The notes: generated from the sequence alone by a model not told the origin. Positions 35,344 to 44,956 are shown, counted from the first letter of the stretch. The stretch: DNA of 64,000 nucleotides from Pseudoduganella flava (GCF_007830495.1 NZ_VLKW01000005.1:179481-243480), one strand, 5' to 3'. Made by a program: numbers and translations.

Positions 35344-37428
35344 TCATTTGCTGTTGAAGCCTTTGCCCGCCGCGGCCAGTCGCGCCAGCAGGGGCGCCGG
35401 CTGCCACGCTTCGCCATTGCGCCCGGCCGCAAAGCGCTCGATCGCGGCCAGCACGTTGGGCAGGCCGACCGTATCGGCATAAAACATCGGCCCGCCGCGG
35501 AACAGCGGGAAGCCGTAGCCCGTCAGGTAGACCATGTCGATGTCGGACGCCCGCAGCGCGATGCCTTCCTCGAGGATGCGCGCGCCTTCGTTGACCAGCG
35601 CGTAGACGAGGCGTTCGACGATCTCGTCGTCGCCGATATCGCGCCGCGCGATGCCCAGCGCCTGCGAGTGCGCGACGATCATGTCGTTGACCTGTGCGTT
35701 CGGCTGCGGCGTGCGCTGGCCGGCCGGGTAGTCGTACCAGCCGGCGCCCGTCTTCTGGCCGAAGCGCCCCATTTCGCACAGCAGGTCGGCCGTCTTCGAA
35801 TAGCGCATTCCGGGCTGCTCGACCTGGCGGCGCTTGCGGATCGCCCAGCCGATGTCGTTGCCGGCCAGGTCGCCCATCCGGAACGGCCCCATCGCAAAGC
35901 CAAACGCTTCGATCGCCCGGTCCACCTGCTCGGGGAGGCAGCCTTCGTCCAGCAGGAAGCCCGCCTGGCGCACGTACTGCTCGATCATCCGGTTGCCGAT
36001 GAAGCCATCGCAAACGCCGCTGACGACGCCCGTCTTCTTCAATTTCTTCGCCAGCGCCAGGGTGGTCGCCAGCACGTCCTTGCCGGTGGCCTTGCCGCGC
36101 ACGATCTCCAGCAGCTTCATCACGTGGGCCGGGCTGAAGAAATGCGTGCCGATCACGTCCTGCGGCCGGCGCGTGAACGCTGCGATGCGGTCGACGTCCA
36201 GCGTCGACGTGTTGGTTGCCAGGATCGCGCCCGGCTTCATCACGTCGTCCAGCTTGCGGAACACGGCTTCCTTGACGGCCATCTCCTCGAACACCGCCTC
36301 GACGACGATGTCGGCCTGCGCCACGTCCTCGTAGCGCAGCGTGGGCGTGATCAGCGCGATGCGCTGCGCCAGCTGCTCGGAAGTCAGCTTGCCCTTCGCG
36401 ACCGACGCCTCGTAGACGGCGCGGATCTTCGCAATGCCGGCGTCCAGCGCTTCCTGTTTCGTCTCCAGCACCGTCACGGGAATCCCTGCGTTCGCGAAAT
36501 TCATCGCGATGCCGCCGCCCATCGTGCCGGCGCCGATCACGGCGGCCTGGGCGATGCGGCGTTGCGGCGTATCGGCCGGGACGTCCGGCACCTTGGCCGC
36601 TTCGCGCTCGGCGAAGAACGCATGGCGCAGCGCCTTCGATTCCGTCGTGCCCATCAGGTGCATGAAGCGCTCGCGTTCGAACTTCAGGCCGTCCTCGAAC
36701 GGCATCGTCGCGGACGCGGCGACCGTGTCGACGCATTCGGCCGGCGCCGGGAAGCGGGCGGAGGTGGCCAGCACTTCTTCACGCGTCTTGCGCAGGAACG
36801 CCTCCAGGTCGGGGTGGTCCACCTTGCGCTCGCGTACCTTCGGCAACGGGCGGACGTCGGCGATGCGCTCGGCGAAGGCAACCGCCGCGGCAACCAGGTC
36901 GGTGCCGGCGGCATACACTTCGTCGAACAACGCCGGCAGCTTCTCGGACGGTACCGGATTACCCGTCACGATCATCTTCAGCGCAGGCTCCAGGCCCAGC
37001 GCGCGCGGCAGGCGTTGCGTGCCGCCAGCGCCGGGCAGCAGGCCAAGCTTCACTTCCGGCAGCGCGATCTGGGCGCCGGGCAGCGCCACGCGGTAGTGGC
37101 AGCCGAGCGCCAGTTCCAGGCCGCCGCCCATGCAGACGCTGTGGATCGCGGCGACCACGGGTTTTACCGCTTCCTCGGCGGTGCGGATCAGGGTGTGCAG
37201 CGTGGGTTCCGTCAGCGCCTTCGGCGAATTGAATTCACGGATGTCGGCGCCGCCGGAAAATGCCTTGCCGGCCCCCGTGATGACGATGGCCTTCACGTTG
37301 GCATCCATTTGCGCGCGGCGCAGGCCGTCGACGGCCGCGGTGCGCGTCGCAAGGCCCAGCCCATTGACGGGCGGGTTGTTCAGCGTGATGACGGCGACGT
37401 CGCCGTGGACTACGTAATCCGCACTCAT
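35344..37428 (-). CDS. bifunctional enoyl-CoA hydratase / 3-hydroxyacyl-CoA dehydrogenase
   Basis: 694 residues. N-terminal crotonase domain ([14 protein letters not shown] and [12 protein letters not shown] form the oxyanion hole; [20 protein letters not shown] follows). Then a 3HCDH NAD-binding domain ([36 protein letters not shown]) and C-terminal 3HCDH repeats. Catalyses hydration then NAD-dependent oxidation in beta-oxidation, like FadB/FadJ. No thiolase is nearby. The ATG at 37428 follows AGGAAACGAG. Confidence 0.95.
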   Translation of the reverse strand: MSADYVVHGDVAVITLNNPPVNGLGLATRTAAVDGLRRAQMDANVKAIVITGAGKAFSGGADIREFNSPKALTEPTLHTLIRTAEEAVKPVVAAIHSVCMGGGLELALGCHYRVALPGAQIALPEVKLGLLPGAGGTQRLPRALGLEPALKMIVTGNPVPSEKLPALFDEVYAAGTDLVAAAVAFAERIADVRPLPKVRERKVDHPDLEAFLRKTREEVLATSARFPAPAECVDTVAASATMPFEDGLKFERERFMHLMGTTESKALRHAFFAEREAAKVPDVPADTPQRRIAQAAVIGAGTMGGGIAMNFANAGIPVTVLETKQEALDAGIAKIRAVYEASVAKGKLTSEQLAQRIALITPTLRYEDVAQADIVVEAVFEEMAVKEAVFRKLDDVMKPGAILATNTSTLDVDRIAAFTRRPQDVIGTHFFSPAHVMKLLEIVRGKATGKDVLATTLALAKKLKKTGVVSGVCDGFIGNRMIEQYVRQAGFLLDEGCLPEQVDRAIEAFGFAMGPFRMGDLAGNDIGWAIRKRRQVEQPGMRYSKTADLLCEMGRFGQKTGAGWYDYPAGQRTPQPNAQVNDMIVAHSQALGIARRDIGDDEIVERLVYALVNEGARILEEGIALRASDIDMVYLTGYGFPLFRGGPMFYADTVGLPNVLAAIERFAAGRNGEAWQPAPLLARLAAAGKGFNSK

Positions 37429-37546
37429 GTCTCGTTTCCTCTTGTAAGTTGTCAGGGAATCCATCCACTATACCGCACAATACGCTGCAATAGTTCGACC
37501 GTGCTATTTCGCGCGCCACCGTCCGCTGTGTTCCGGCCGCCTGCGG

Positions 37547-37552
37547 TAAAAT
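37547..37552 (+). promoter_or_regulatory. -10-like TAAAAT before selO
   Basis: TAAAAT within GCGGTAAAATCC. If it is the -10, transcription starts near 37559, downstream of the only in-frame GTG codons (37501, 37528). That would leave 37591 as the start. The -35 is weak. Confidence 0.4.
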
Positions 37553-37590
37553 CCGCTTCTGATAACCTTCTTTCATCGTCAGGAACCGCC

Positions 37591-39051
37591 ATCGCTGCCC
37601 TCACCCTCCCCTTTGAAAATTCGTTCGCGGCCCTGCCGCCCGAGTTCTTCACCAGGCTGATGCCCACGCCGCTGCCCGCTCCCTACCTGGTCGGCGTCAG
37701 CGAGGATGCGGCCCGGCTGATCGGGCTCGACCCGGCGCAGCTGGACGCGGACGCGATCGACGTCCTGGCCGGCAACCGCGTGCCGGACCGCGCCAGCCCG
37801 CTGGCTGCCGTGTATTCGGGCCACCAGTTCGGCGTCTGGGCCGGGCAGCTGGGCGACGGCCGCGCGATCCTGCTGGGCGATGTGGCGACCGAAGCGGGCC
37901 CCGTGGAGCTGCAGCTGAAAGGCGCCGGCCTGACGCCGTATTCGCGGATGGGTGACGGCCGCGCCGTGCTGCGCTCGTCGATCCGCGAGTTCCTGTGTTC
38001 CGAGGCGATGCATGCGCTGGGCATTCCGACGACCCGCGCGCTGTCGGTCATCGGCAGCGACCACGGCGTCGTGCGCGAGACGATCGAGACGGCCGCCGTC
38101 GTGGTCAGGATGGCGCCCACGTTCGTGCGCTTCGGCTCGTTCGAACACTGGTTCTATCGGAACGACGAAGCGCGCCTGCGCGTCTTGGCCGACTACGTCA
38201 TCGACCGCTTCTACCCGGAGTTGCGCGACGAGGACAATCCCTACGCGGCAATGCTGGAAGAAGTCACGCGCCGCACCGCCACCCTGATCGCACACTGGCA
38301 GGCAGTCGGCTTCATGCATGGCGTGATGAACACCGACAATATGTCGATCCTCGGCCAGACGCTGGACTACGGCCCGTTCGGCTTCATGGAAGCGTTCAAC
38401 GCGCAGCACATCTGCAACCACACCGACCAGCAGGGCCGCTATTCGTACGCGATGCAGCCGCAGATCGGCCACTGGAACTGTTATGCGCTGGCGCAGGCGC
38501 TGGTGCCGCTGATCGGCAGCGTCGAAGCCACCCAGCAGGCGCTGGACGTCTACCAGGGCGCGTTCGGCACCAAGGTCGACGAGCTGCTGCACGCGAAGCT
38601 CGGGATGAAGGAGCAACGGGAGGAGGACCGCGCGCTGCTGGACGAGCTGTTCGGCATCCTGCAAGCGAACCACACCGACTTCACGCTGTTCTTCCGCCGC
38701 CTCTCCGGCGTCCACGCCGCCTCGGATGCGGGCGACGAGCCGCTGCGCGACCTGTTCATCGACCGGCCGGCCTTCGACGCATGGGCGGGCAAGTACCGGC
38801 AACGGCTGCGCGCGGAAGGCAGCGTCGACGCGGAACGCCGCGTTGCCATGAACGGCGTCAATCCCAAGTACGTTTTACGCAACTATCTTGCCCAGGTGGC
38901 GATCGAAAAGGCACAGCACAAGGATTTCTCCGAGGTGGAGCGCTTGCTGAAGGTGCTGCAGCGGCCGTTCGACGAGCAACCGGAGCACGAGCAGTATGCC
39001 GCGCTGCCGCCGGACTGGGCGACCGAAGTGGAAGTGAGCTGCTCCTCCTGA
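37591..39051 (+). CDS. selO: protein adenylyltransferase SelO (YdiU), probable ATC start
   Basis: 486 residues from the proposed start. A pseudokinase-fold enzyme that AMPylates proteins on Ser/Thr/Tyr and links to redox control. Seen: [39 protein letters not shown], the catalytic-loop [10 protein letters not shown], and the DFG-like DYGPFGF. The C-terminus is SCSS, with Cys where animal SelO has selenocysteine. The frame has no ATG before the conserved region. ATC at 37591 follows AGGAACCGCC and gives the normal N-terminus [22 protein letters not shown] at 37528 or 37501 is an alternative without a ribosome site. Confidence 0.9.
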   Translation: MAALTLPFENSFAALPPEFFTRLMPTPLPAPYLVGVSEDAARLIGLDPAQLDADAIDVLAGNRVPDRASPLAAVYSGHQFGVWAGQLGDGRAILLGDVATEAGPVELQLKGAGLTPYSRMGDGRAVLRSSIREFLCSEAMHALGIPTTRALSVIGSDHGVVRETIETAAVVVRMAPTFVRFGSFEHWFYRNDEARLRVLADYVIDRFYPELRDEDNPYAAMLEEVTRRTATLIAHWQAVGFMHGVMNTDNMSILGQTLDYGPFGFMEAFNAQHICNHTDQQGRYSYAMQPQIGHWNCYALAQALVPLIGSVEATQQALDVYQGAFGTKVDELLHAKLGMKEQREEDRALLDELFGILQANHTDFTLFFRRLSGVHAASDAGDEPLRDLFIDRPAFDAWAGKYRQRLRAEGSVDAERRVAMNGVNPKYVLRNYLAQVAIEKAQHKDFSEVERLLKVLQRPFDEQPEHEQYAALPPDWATEVEVSCSS

Positions 39052-39053
39052 CC

Positions 39054-39116
39054 AACGAAGCGCAACGCACTAACCAAGCACAACGAACGAACCAAGCATA
39101 ACGAACGAAGCGAGCC
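39054..39116 (+). repeat. 18-bp imperfect tandem repeat between selO and msrB
   Basis: The unit ACCAAGCACAACGAACGA occurs twice in tandem with one mismatch (CAC/CAT). It is flanked by more degenerate AACGAA runs. The last part (AGCGAGCC) would serve as a poor Shine-Dalgarno for msrB. Confidence 0.7.
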
Positions 39117-39527
39117 ATGAGCAATCCAACGAAGAAAGTAGTGAAATCGGACGCCGAATGGCGCGCCGAACTCGATCCGATGCAATACCAGGTCACCCGC
39201 CACGCCGCGACGGAACGCGCGTTCACCGGCAAATACTGGGACCATCACGAGCGCGGCATTTACACCTGCGTGTGCTGCAATACCCCGCTGTTCCGCTCGG
39301 ACGCGAAATTCGATTCCGGCTGCGGCTGGCCTAGTTATTTTGAAGCGCTCGATCCCGCCAATGTGATCGAGAAAATCGACCGCTCCCATGGTATGCTGCG
39401 CACCGAAATCATTTGCGCCGTCTGCGATGCCCACCTGGGGCATGTATTTCCGGACGGCCCGCCGCCGACGGGTCTGCGTTACTGCATCAATTCGGCGTCG
39501 CTGCGTTTTACTCCGGAAGCTGAATAA
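39117..39527 (+). CDS. msrB: peptide-methionine (R)-S-oxide reductase
   Basis: 136 residues. Reduces methionine-R-sulfoxide in proteins with thioredoxin. Catalytic Cys123 in [11 protein letters not shown], and the structural zinc pairs Cys51/Cys54 (CVCC) and Cys100/Cys103 (CAVC). A typical single-domain MsrB without a signal peptide, so cytoplasmic. It lies 65 nt after selO, which also acts in redox biology. Followed at once by yciB. Confidence 0.97.
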   Translation: MSNPTKKVVKSDAEWRAELDPMQYQVTRHAATERAFTGKYWDHHERGIYTCVCCNTPLFRSDAKFDSGCGWPSYFEALDPANVIEKIDRSHGMLRTEIICAVCDAHLGHVFPDGPPPTGLRYCINSASLRFTPEAE

Positions 39528-39529
39528 CC

Positions 39530-40162
39530 ATGATGAAATTCCTGTTCGATATATTCCCGTTGCTGGTTTTCTTCGGCAGCTATAAATGGGCCGGCAGCAA
39601 CGAGGAGATGGCGCAGGCGCTGGTCAACGGCCACCTGTCCGGCATCATTTCCGGCGGCGCGATCACGGCCAGCCAGGCGCCGATCATCGTGGCCACGATC
39701 ACCGGTATTGTCGCCACCGCCCTGCAGATCGGCTATTTGCTGCTGCGCCGGCGCAAGGTGGACGGCGCGCTGTGGGTGTCGATGGTCGTGTTCCTGTTCT
39801 TCGGCGGCCTGACGATCTACTTCCACGACGACGACTTCATCAAGTGGAAACCGACGATCATTTACTGGAGCTTCGCGATCGCGATGATCGTCGCACAGCG
39901 CTTCTTCGGCAAGAACCTGATTCGTGCCGCGATGGAAAAGCAGATCGGCCTGCCGGACGAGATCTGGCACCGGCTGAACACGGCCTGGATCATGTTCTGG
40001 ATAGCGCTCGGCCTGCTGAACCTGTTCGTGGCATTCGTGCTGTTCAAGGCGGACACGAATGCGTGGGTGAGTTTCAAGGCATTCGGCGTTACCGGCCTGA
40101 TGCTGGCTTTCTTTGTCGCCCAGGGTTTTTATCTGGCCAAACATATCAAGGATGAAGCATGA
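39530..40162 (+). CDS. yciB: septation protein A / inner membrane protein YciB
   Basis: 210 residues, five to six hydrophobic segments, beginning MKFLFDIFPLLVFFGSYKW and containing the KWKPTIIYW loop. An inner-membrane protein of the IspZ/YciB family linked to septation and envelope synthesis. Two adjacent ATGs (39530 and 39533) are both possible. Its stop overlaps the bolA start (ATGA). Confidence 0.95.
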   Translation: MMKFLFDIFPLLVFFGSYKWAGSNEEMAQALVNGHLSGIISGGAITASQAPIIVATITGIVATALQIGYLLLRRRKVDGALWVSMVVFLFFGGLTIYFHDDDFIKWKPTIIYWSFAIAMIVAQRFFGKNLIRAAMEKQIGLPDEIWHRLNTAWIMFWIALGLLNLFVAFVLFKADTNAWVSFKAFGVTGLMLAFFVAQGFYLAKHIKDEA

Positions 40163-40431
40163 GCGATCCGCGCCTCGATAAAATCCGCGAGCGCCTGCTG
40201 GCCGCGTTCGGTCCGGCCGACATCGTCCTCGAGGACGAGTCGGCACTGCACGCCGGCCATGCCGGCGCCGCCTCCGGCGGGGGCCATTACCGCTTAAGGA
40301 TCTCCTCAGCGAAATTCGCGGGCCTGAACCTCGTCACGCGCCATCGTCTGGTGTATGATGCCGTGCACGATATGATGCATAAAGAAATTCATGCATTGGC
40401 CATCACCGCAGTGGCTCCATCGGAAATCTGA
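40159..40431 (+). CDS. BolA-family protein
   Basis: 90 residues. A single BolA domain (residues ~6-85) with the helix-strand stretch RLRISSAKFAGLNLVTRHRLVYDAVHD, in which the conserved His/Arg region may help hold [2Fe-2S] clusters with monothiol glutaredoxins. The family affects cell shape and iron-sulfur trafficking. Overlaps yciB by 4 nt, so they are co-translated. Confidence 0.93.
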   Translation: MSDPRLDKIRERLLAAFGPADIVLEDESALHAGHAGAASGGGHYRLRISSAKFAGLNLVTRHRLVYDAVHDMMHKEIHALAITAVAPSEI

Positions 40432-40546
40432 TTCACTTGAATGATGTGCGTGATGTTTTGGTACGAATGAATTGCAGAGGCCACTCCGCGTCTTAAGTCC
40501 CTTCTCTTCCCGCGATTTACAAGAACTTTTCCCGTAGGAAATAATA

Positions 40547-41344
40547 ATGACTCTCAAGCCAGCCCGTTCTGCCCTTGCTGCCCGTATTCTGGTTGCGTCG
40601 CTCGCCGTCGCGGCCGCCCCCGCATTTGCACAGAACATCGCCGTCGTCAATGGCAAGGGCATCCCTACCACGCGCGTGGACGCGATCGTCAAGCAGGTGG
40701 TCGCTCAGGGCCAGCAAAAGGATAGCCCGGAACTGCGCGACGCGATCAAGAAGGAACTGATCAGCCGCGAAGTGCTGATGCAGGAGGCGGAAAAGCAGGG
40801 TTACGCGAAAAGCGCCGAGGTGAAGCAGCAGATGGAGAATGCGCGCCAGAGCATCGTGGTGCAGGCGATGATCGGCGACTACATGAAGAAGAATCCCGTC
40901 AAAGACGCCGACGTGAAGGCCGAGTACGACCGCTTCGTCAAGGAGACGGGCGACAAGGAATACCACGTGCGCCACATCCTCGTGGAGACGGAAGCGCAAG
41001 CCAACGACATCATCGCCAAGCTGAAAGGCGGCGCCAAGTTCGAGGACCTTGCCAAGCAGTCGAAAGACACCGGCTCGGCCAATAACGGCGGCGACCTGGA
41101 CTGGGCAACCCCGTCCGCATTCCCGGAAGTGTTCTCGAAGGCGTTCGTCGGCCTGCAAAAGGGCCAGGTCACCGAGAAGCCGGTGCAGACGCAGAACGGC
41201 TTCCACGTGATCAAGGTGGACGACGTGCGCGCGGCGAAGCTGCCGACGCTGGAAGAAGTCAAGCCGCAGATCGAGGAAGCGCTCGCGCAGCGCAAGCTGC
41301 AGGCTTACCAGGAAGAGCTGGTCAAGAAGGCAAAGATCCAGTAA
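40547..41344 (+). CDS. secreted parvulin-type peptidylprolyl isomerase (copy 1)
   Basis: 265 residues. Signal peptide to ~residue 28 (AFA/Q), an N-terminal SurA-like helical part with the REVLMQEAEKQGY helix, then a PpiC parvulin domain (YHVRHILVETEAQA, KGGAKFEDLAKQSKDTGS, GGDLDWA, NGFHVIKVDDV). A periplasmic folding catalyst. Followed by a close paralog 87 nt away; the two share most of the parvulin domain. Confidence 0.95.
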   Translation: MTLKPARSALAARILVASLAVAAAPAFAQNIAVVNGKGIPTTRVDAIVKQVVAQGQQKDSPELRDAIKKELISREVLMQEAEKQGYAKSAEVKQQMENARQSIVVQAMIGDYMKKNPVKDADVKAEYDRFVKETGDKEYHVRHILVETEAQANDIIAKLKGGAKFEDLAKQSKDTGSANNGGDLDWATPSAFPEVFSKAFVGLQKGQVTEKPVQTQNGFHVIKVDDVRAAKLPTLEEVKPQIEEALAQRKLQAYQEELVKKAKIQ

Positions 41345-41431
41345 ATTGCCCGGATGCCGGCGCCCGGCGCCGGCTCTGGTCGGATTCTCCGCCCCGAGGG
41401 GCGATCTGAAGTTTTTTTATAGGACGTGATA

Positions 41432-42211
41432 ATGATTTTGAAGCCAGCCCGCCTGTTGACCGCACTGATCGCCATCGCCGCCGCGCCGGCGTTCGCTCAG
41501 AACATGGCCACCGTTAACGGCAAAGCGATCCCGGCATCGCGCCTGGAAGCCGCCGTCAAGACCGTGACCGCGCAAAGCAAGCAGCCGGACAGCCCGCAAC
41601 TGCGCGACGCGATCAAGAAAGACCTGATCGCCCGCGAAGTGCTGGTGCAGGAAGCGGACAAGCAAGGCTACAGCAACAAGCCGGACGTCAAGCAGGCGCT
41701 CGAAAACACCCGCCAGAGCATCGTCATCAATGCGATGCTGGCCGACTACGTGAAGAAGAACCCGGTCAAGGATGCCGAAATCAAGGCCGAGTACGACAAG
41801 GCGAAGGCAGCCAACGGCGACAAGGAATACCACGCCCGCCACATCCTGGTTGCGACCGAGAAGGAAGCGCAGGACATCATCGCCAAGCTGAAAGGCGGCG
41901 CCAAGTTCGAGGACCTGGCCAAGCAGTCGAAGGACCCGGGTTCGGCAGCCAACGGCGGCGACCTGGATTGGGCCAGCCCGTCCAACTTCGTCAAGCCGTT
42001 CTCCGACGCGATGGTGGCACTGAAGGATGGCCAGATCACCGAGAAGCCCGTGCAATCGCAGTTCGGCTACCACGTGATCAAGCTGGAAGGCTCGCGCGCC
42101 GCGAAGTTCCCGACGCTGGAAGAAGTCAAAGGCCAGATCGAGCAAGGCCTGACCCAGCGCAAGATCGCCGCTTACCGCGACGAGCTGGTGAAGAAGGCCA
42201 AGGTGCAGTAA
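41432..42211 (+). CDS. secreted parvulin-type peptidylprolyl isomerase (copy 2)
   Basis: 259 residues. The ATG is 6 nt after AGGAC; the in-frame GTG upstream is too close to the Shine-Dalgarno. Signal peptide to residue ~22 (AFA/Q). The same layout as its neighbour, with identical stretches such as KGGAKFEDLAKQSKD, and YHARHILVATEKEAQ, so it is a tandem duplicate. Copy 2 keeps the parvulin active-site features, so both copies are probably functional periplasmic foldases. Ends in a strong terminator. Confidence 0.95.
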   Translation: MILKPARLLTALIAIAAAPAFAQNMATVNGKAIPASRLEAAVKTVTAQSKQPDSPQLRDAIKKDLIAREVLVQEADKQGYSNKPDVKQALENTRQSIVINAMLADYVKKNPVKDAEIKAEYDKAKAANGDKEYHARHILVATEKEAQDIIAKLKGGAKFEDLAKQSKDPGSAANGGDLDWASPSNFVKPFSDAMVALKDGQITEKPVQSQFGYHVIKLEGSRAAKFPTLEEVKGQIEQGLTQRKIAAYRDELVKKAKVQ

Positions 42212-42232
42212 GCCGTCTCGCCCGGCACAAGA

Positions 42233-42260
42233 AAGCGCTCCCGTGTGGAGCGCTTTTTTT
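42233..42260 (+). terminator. rho-independent terminator after parvulin pair
   Basis: AAGCGCTCC (42233-42241), loop CGTGT, and its complement GGAGCGCTT (42247-42255), followed by TTTTT. Confidence 0.9.
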
Positions 42261-42268
42261 ATGCGCGT

Positions 42269-42284
42269 CGGCCGGAATGCTGCA
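42269..42284 (+). promoter_or_regulatory. weak sigma-54-like element before PEP-CTERM copy A
   Basis: CGGCCGGAATGCTGCA has GG and GC 10 nt apart and shares GAATGCTGC with the strong RpoN promoter at 15505-15520. Only about 8 of 12 consensus positions fit, and a sigma-70-type -10 lies nearer the gene, so this may be chance. Confidence 0.25.
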
Positions 42285-42338
42285 CGGCGCCACCATTCTC
42301 TACGCATTTGGTAACGTCACCTCTACGCATCGGCACGC

Positions 42339-42344
42339 TACAAT
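42339..42344 (+). promoter_or_regulatory. -10 TACAAT of PEP-CTERM copy A
   Basis: CTACAAT 52 nt before the ATG; the same CTACAAT stands 53 nt before the ATG of the neighbouring paralog, so the promoter was duplicated with the gene. The -35 is poor. Confidence 0.45.
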
Positions 42345-42395
42345 ACGGGCGCATTTACTTTTTTTTAACATAAACTTCTCAAAGTGGAGTTACTC

Positions 42396-42947
42396 ATGCT
42401 TAAAAAACTGCTGGGCACTGTCGCGCTGTGCGTCGCCACTGGAACGGCAAGCGCAGCTGATACCGTGTGGCAGTTCGGCTATACGGGATTCCAGAGAGCC
42501 GAGACCGGGCAATTTGTCGCCACAGAGCATCACCTTGGTGCCTTCTCCGGGAAAGACGTCGACGGGGATGGCGTCCTCCAACAGTCCGAGCTGAGCAGGT
42601 TCTGGGTAGACTCTAGCCGAGACTTGATAGGTCCCGACGAGTGCAAAGCCATCTACAACTCGTGTGAATTGACCGGCTTTAGCTATGACCTGCGCAGCGG
42701 GGAGCTGACCTTCACGGCGAGCACCGTGTACCGGGACGAGGCAGCCGCGAGCCATTACGAGATCGTGGCGGGGAGTTACGTGAGTGCCGACGGCTACACC
42801 CCCACGGGTAGCGGCAGCGTGACGTGGCTGTGGACCGATCAGACCCGCTTCGAGATCACGCCGGCACCGGTGCCGGAACCTGCGACCGCCTGGCTATTGG
42901 GCATAGGCCTGGCGGCGGTAGGCGTGGCGGCGCGACGCCGCCGCTGA
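42396..42947 (+). CDS. PEP-CTERM protein with EF-hand loop (copy A)
   Basis: 183 residues; ATG after GTGGAG. Signal peptide to ~residue 21. A 12-residue loop at 54-65 (DVDGDGVLQQSE) has Asp at 1, 3 and 5, Gly at 6 and Glu at 12, a perfect EF-hand calcium loop. Cys in DECKAIYNSCELTGF may form a disulfide. C-terminus PVPEPATAWLLG, hydrophobic helix, ARRRR: a PEP-CTERM sorting signal. A secreted calcium-binding exoprotein is inferred. Followed by a tandem paralog; no exosortase is near. Confidence 0.9.
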   Translation: MLKKLLGTVALCVATGTASAADTVWQFGYTGFQRAETGQFVATEHHLGAFSGKDVDGDGVLQQSELSRFWVDSSRDLIGPDECKAIYNSCELTGFSYDLRSGELTFTASTVYRDEAAASHYEIVAGSYVSADGYTPTGSGSVTWLWTDQTRFEITPAPVPEPATAWLLGIGLAAVGVAARRRR

Positions 42948-43305
42948 GCACTACCCGGCAGCATCGCCGGCACCGGGCGTTTCGTGCCGGCGGTGCCGCG
43001 GTGTCACGGGCGACACGGCCAACTCATCCAGTTCCCGGTCATCTGCCTCCTTGCGAAAGCACCCTCCTTGCGCTGCCACTCGCGGCTGCGATGACCGCCT
43101 GGTTCGCCGCCCGCGGCGCGTCATCAACAAAGATCTGATGGGCTGCCGGCCGCCAGCGCTGGCGAAGACGCCATCCCCGTTACCGATTGCGCCAGGCTTC
43201 GGGCAAAAATCGTTCGACCGAAATCCCATTTCTACCTGCCAGTCCACTACAATTGGCGCTCAAGTTAATTTTTGATCAACGTAACTTTTCGATCAGGAGT
43301 GACAC
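42948..43305. other. 358-bp spacer between PEP-CTERM copies
   Basis: No gene supported. An imperfect hairpin built on CGCCGGCAC/GTGCCGGCG (about 42969-43000) follows copy A and may act as a terminator without a U-run. The last 60 nt hold the promoter of copy B. Confidence 0.5.
43248..43253 (+). promoter_or_regulatory. -10 TACAAT of PEP-CTERM copy B
   Basis: The duplicate of the element before copy A, at the same distance from the start. Confidence 0.45.
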
Positions 43306-43854
43306 ATGCTCAAAACGACTTTATGCGCCGTGGGTCTGTGCATCGCTGCGGGAGCCGCAAGCGCCCTGGAAACCAGGTGGACGTTCCGCTACACCGGCTT
43401 CGAGAATGCGGAGACCGGGCAGTTTGTCGCCGACTGGAACTACCGCGGCACTTTCGTCGGCGAAGACATCGATGCAAATGGCGTCCTGCAACAGTCCGAG
43501 CTGATGAGCTTCTCCGTCGACGAGTTCCCCGACCTGATGGATCCGCGTGCTTGCAACCCCAATCGCTTTTGCACGTTGACGGGCTTTAGCTATGACCTGC
43601 ACCGCGGCCAGCTCTCCTTCAGGGCGAACATCGTGTACGAGGACGAGATCTCATACAGCTCCTACACCATGGTGGCCGGCGATAGAGTGAGCTTCGGTGG
43701 CTACTCGCCCTGGGGCAGCACCAGCGTGACGTGGCTGTGGACCGACCAGACCCGTTTTGAAATTTCTCCCCCACCGGTCCCGGAACCAGCCGCGGCCTGG
43801 CTACTGGGCGCCGACCTGGTGGCGGTAGGCATCGCGGCGCGACGTCGTAGCTAG
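43306..43854 (+). CDS. PEP-CTERM protein with EF-hand loop (copy B)
   Basis: 182 residues. Clear paralog of the previous gene: WTFRYTGFENAETGQFVA near the N-terminus, a Ca-type loop again at 54-65 (DIDANGVLQQSE, with Asn at position 5), a Cys pair (ACNPNRFCTLTGF), and SVTWLWTDQTRFE before the sorting signal PVPEPAAAWLLG plus ARRRS. Shine-Dalgarno AGGAG. The two copies differ in the middle, which suggests divergence after duplication while the Ca loop was kept. Confidence 0.9.
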   Translation: MLKTTLCAVGLCIAAGAASALETRWTFRYTGFENAETGQFVADWNYRGTFVGEDIDANGVLQQSELMSFSVDEFPDLMDPRACNPNRFCTLTGFSYDLHRGQLSFRANIVYEDEISYSSYTMVAGDRVSFGGYSPWGSTSVTWLWTDQTRFEISPPPVPEPAAAWLLGADLVAVGIAARRRS

Positions 43855-43895
43855 GTCGCGCGGCTAGCGGCAGCACATCGTGAGCCGCCTTGGCA

Positions 43896-44822
43896 TCAAG
43901 GGGTGGTGGCCGTCAGCTCATCCAACTCGCGCTGCATGGCCGCCATCTGTTCTTCGATCCAGCCGCGGAAGCGCACCACCTTCTCGCGCTGCGCCTTGCG
44001 GCTGGAAATGACAAGAAAGTAGCTGCGCGGATAAGGGATGCTGAGTCCACGCATCAGCCGAAGCGCGCTGCGGTGGAGGTCGTCGCGCGCGATCGAATAC
44101 GTGACCAATGCGATCCCCTGCCCCGCCACGGCCGCCTGCGTGGCCACGGCCATGTTCGTGAAGCCCCGCGAGAACTCGAACTCGCCCTCCAGCACGCCGT
44201 AGGCGCGCAGCAGCTGCGCCCAGAATTGCGTCGAGTCGTCATACAGCAGCGGATGCCGGCCGAGGTCCGGCAGCGTCAGCTCTTCCTGGCCGTCAGCCAG
44301 CAACGCCGGGCTGTACACGACGACCATCCGTTCGTGAAACAGCATGCCCGGGTGCTCGGCCACGACGCCATGGCGGATCGCCACGTCGACGTCGCCATGC
44401 TCGACGTCCACCAGCCGCTCGCTCGAATCGAGCTGGAGGTCGATCTCCGGATACAGCTGCGTGAATTGCCCAAGGCGCGGTGCCAGCCACTTCAGCGCGA
44501 ACGAATGGGTCGTCGAGATGCGCAGCACGTGTTCCTCGTCGCCGCCGCGCAGCGCGTCGACCTTGGTGCGCAGTTCCTTCAGCAGCCGCGCCACCGTGAT
44601 CGCCAGCTCCTGTCCCTTCTCCGTCAGCGTGATGTGGCGCGGGTGGCGCACGAACAGCGCGAACCCCATCACCTCCTCCAGCTGCTTGACCTGCAGGCTG
44701 ATGGCGGCCGGCGTCTTGTGCAGCTCCTGGGCCGCCAGGGTAAAGCTGCCCCAGCGCGCCGCGCAATCGAAATCGATCAGGCCTGACAGGCTGCGCAGGG
44801 TTCTCGAACCGCCATCTAGCAT
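43896..44822 (-). CDS. LysR-family transcriptional regulator
   Basis: 308 residues. N-terminal winged HTH (FDCAARWGSFTLAAQELHKTPAAISLQVKQLEEVMGFALFVR) and a C-terminal type-2 periplasmic-binding-fold effector domain (around VLRISTTHSFALKWLAPRL onward). It resembles the GcvA-like group. Targets unknown. Its promoter region faces that of the 51-residue peptide gene, a common LysR arrangement, so that gene is a candidate target. Confidence 0.93.
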   Translation of the reverse strand: MLDGGSRTLRSLSGLIDFDCAARWGSFTLAAQELHKTPAAISLQVKQLEEVMGFALFVRHPRHITLTEKGQELAITVARLLKELRTKVDALRGGDEEHVLRISTTHSFALKWLAPRLGQFTQLYPEIDLQLDSSERLVDVEHGDVDVAIRHGVVAEHPGMLFHERMVVVYSPALLADGQEELTLPDLGRHPLLYDDSTQFWAQLLRAYGVLEGEFEFSRGFTNMAVATQAAVAGQGIALVTYSIARDDLHRSALRLMRGLSIPYPRSYFLVISSRKAQREKVVRFRGWIEEQMAAMQRELDELTATTP

Positions 44823-44956
44823 AAGGATAACTTGGCCTTCCCCACAAAATTACTCGTTTGTTCACATCGTGGCACCAGCGGAGAATATACCTCACCCGGC
44901 GGCTATCAGCGGTAGCCGCCTTCGATTACAGCAAGAATCCGCAAAAGGAGCGCGAC

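Noticed and set aside
35143..37590. Long plus-strand open frame leading into selO
   Set aside because: It is antisense to the beta-oxidation gene; its translation has no domain. selO starts much later.
37591..39051. Selenocysteine decoding in selO
   Set aside because: The C-terminal residue is an ordinary Cys codon (SCSS) and no in-frame TGA occurs before the natural stop.
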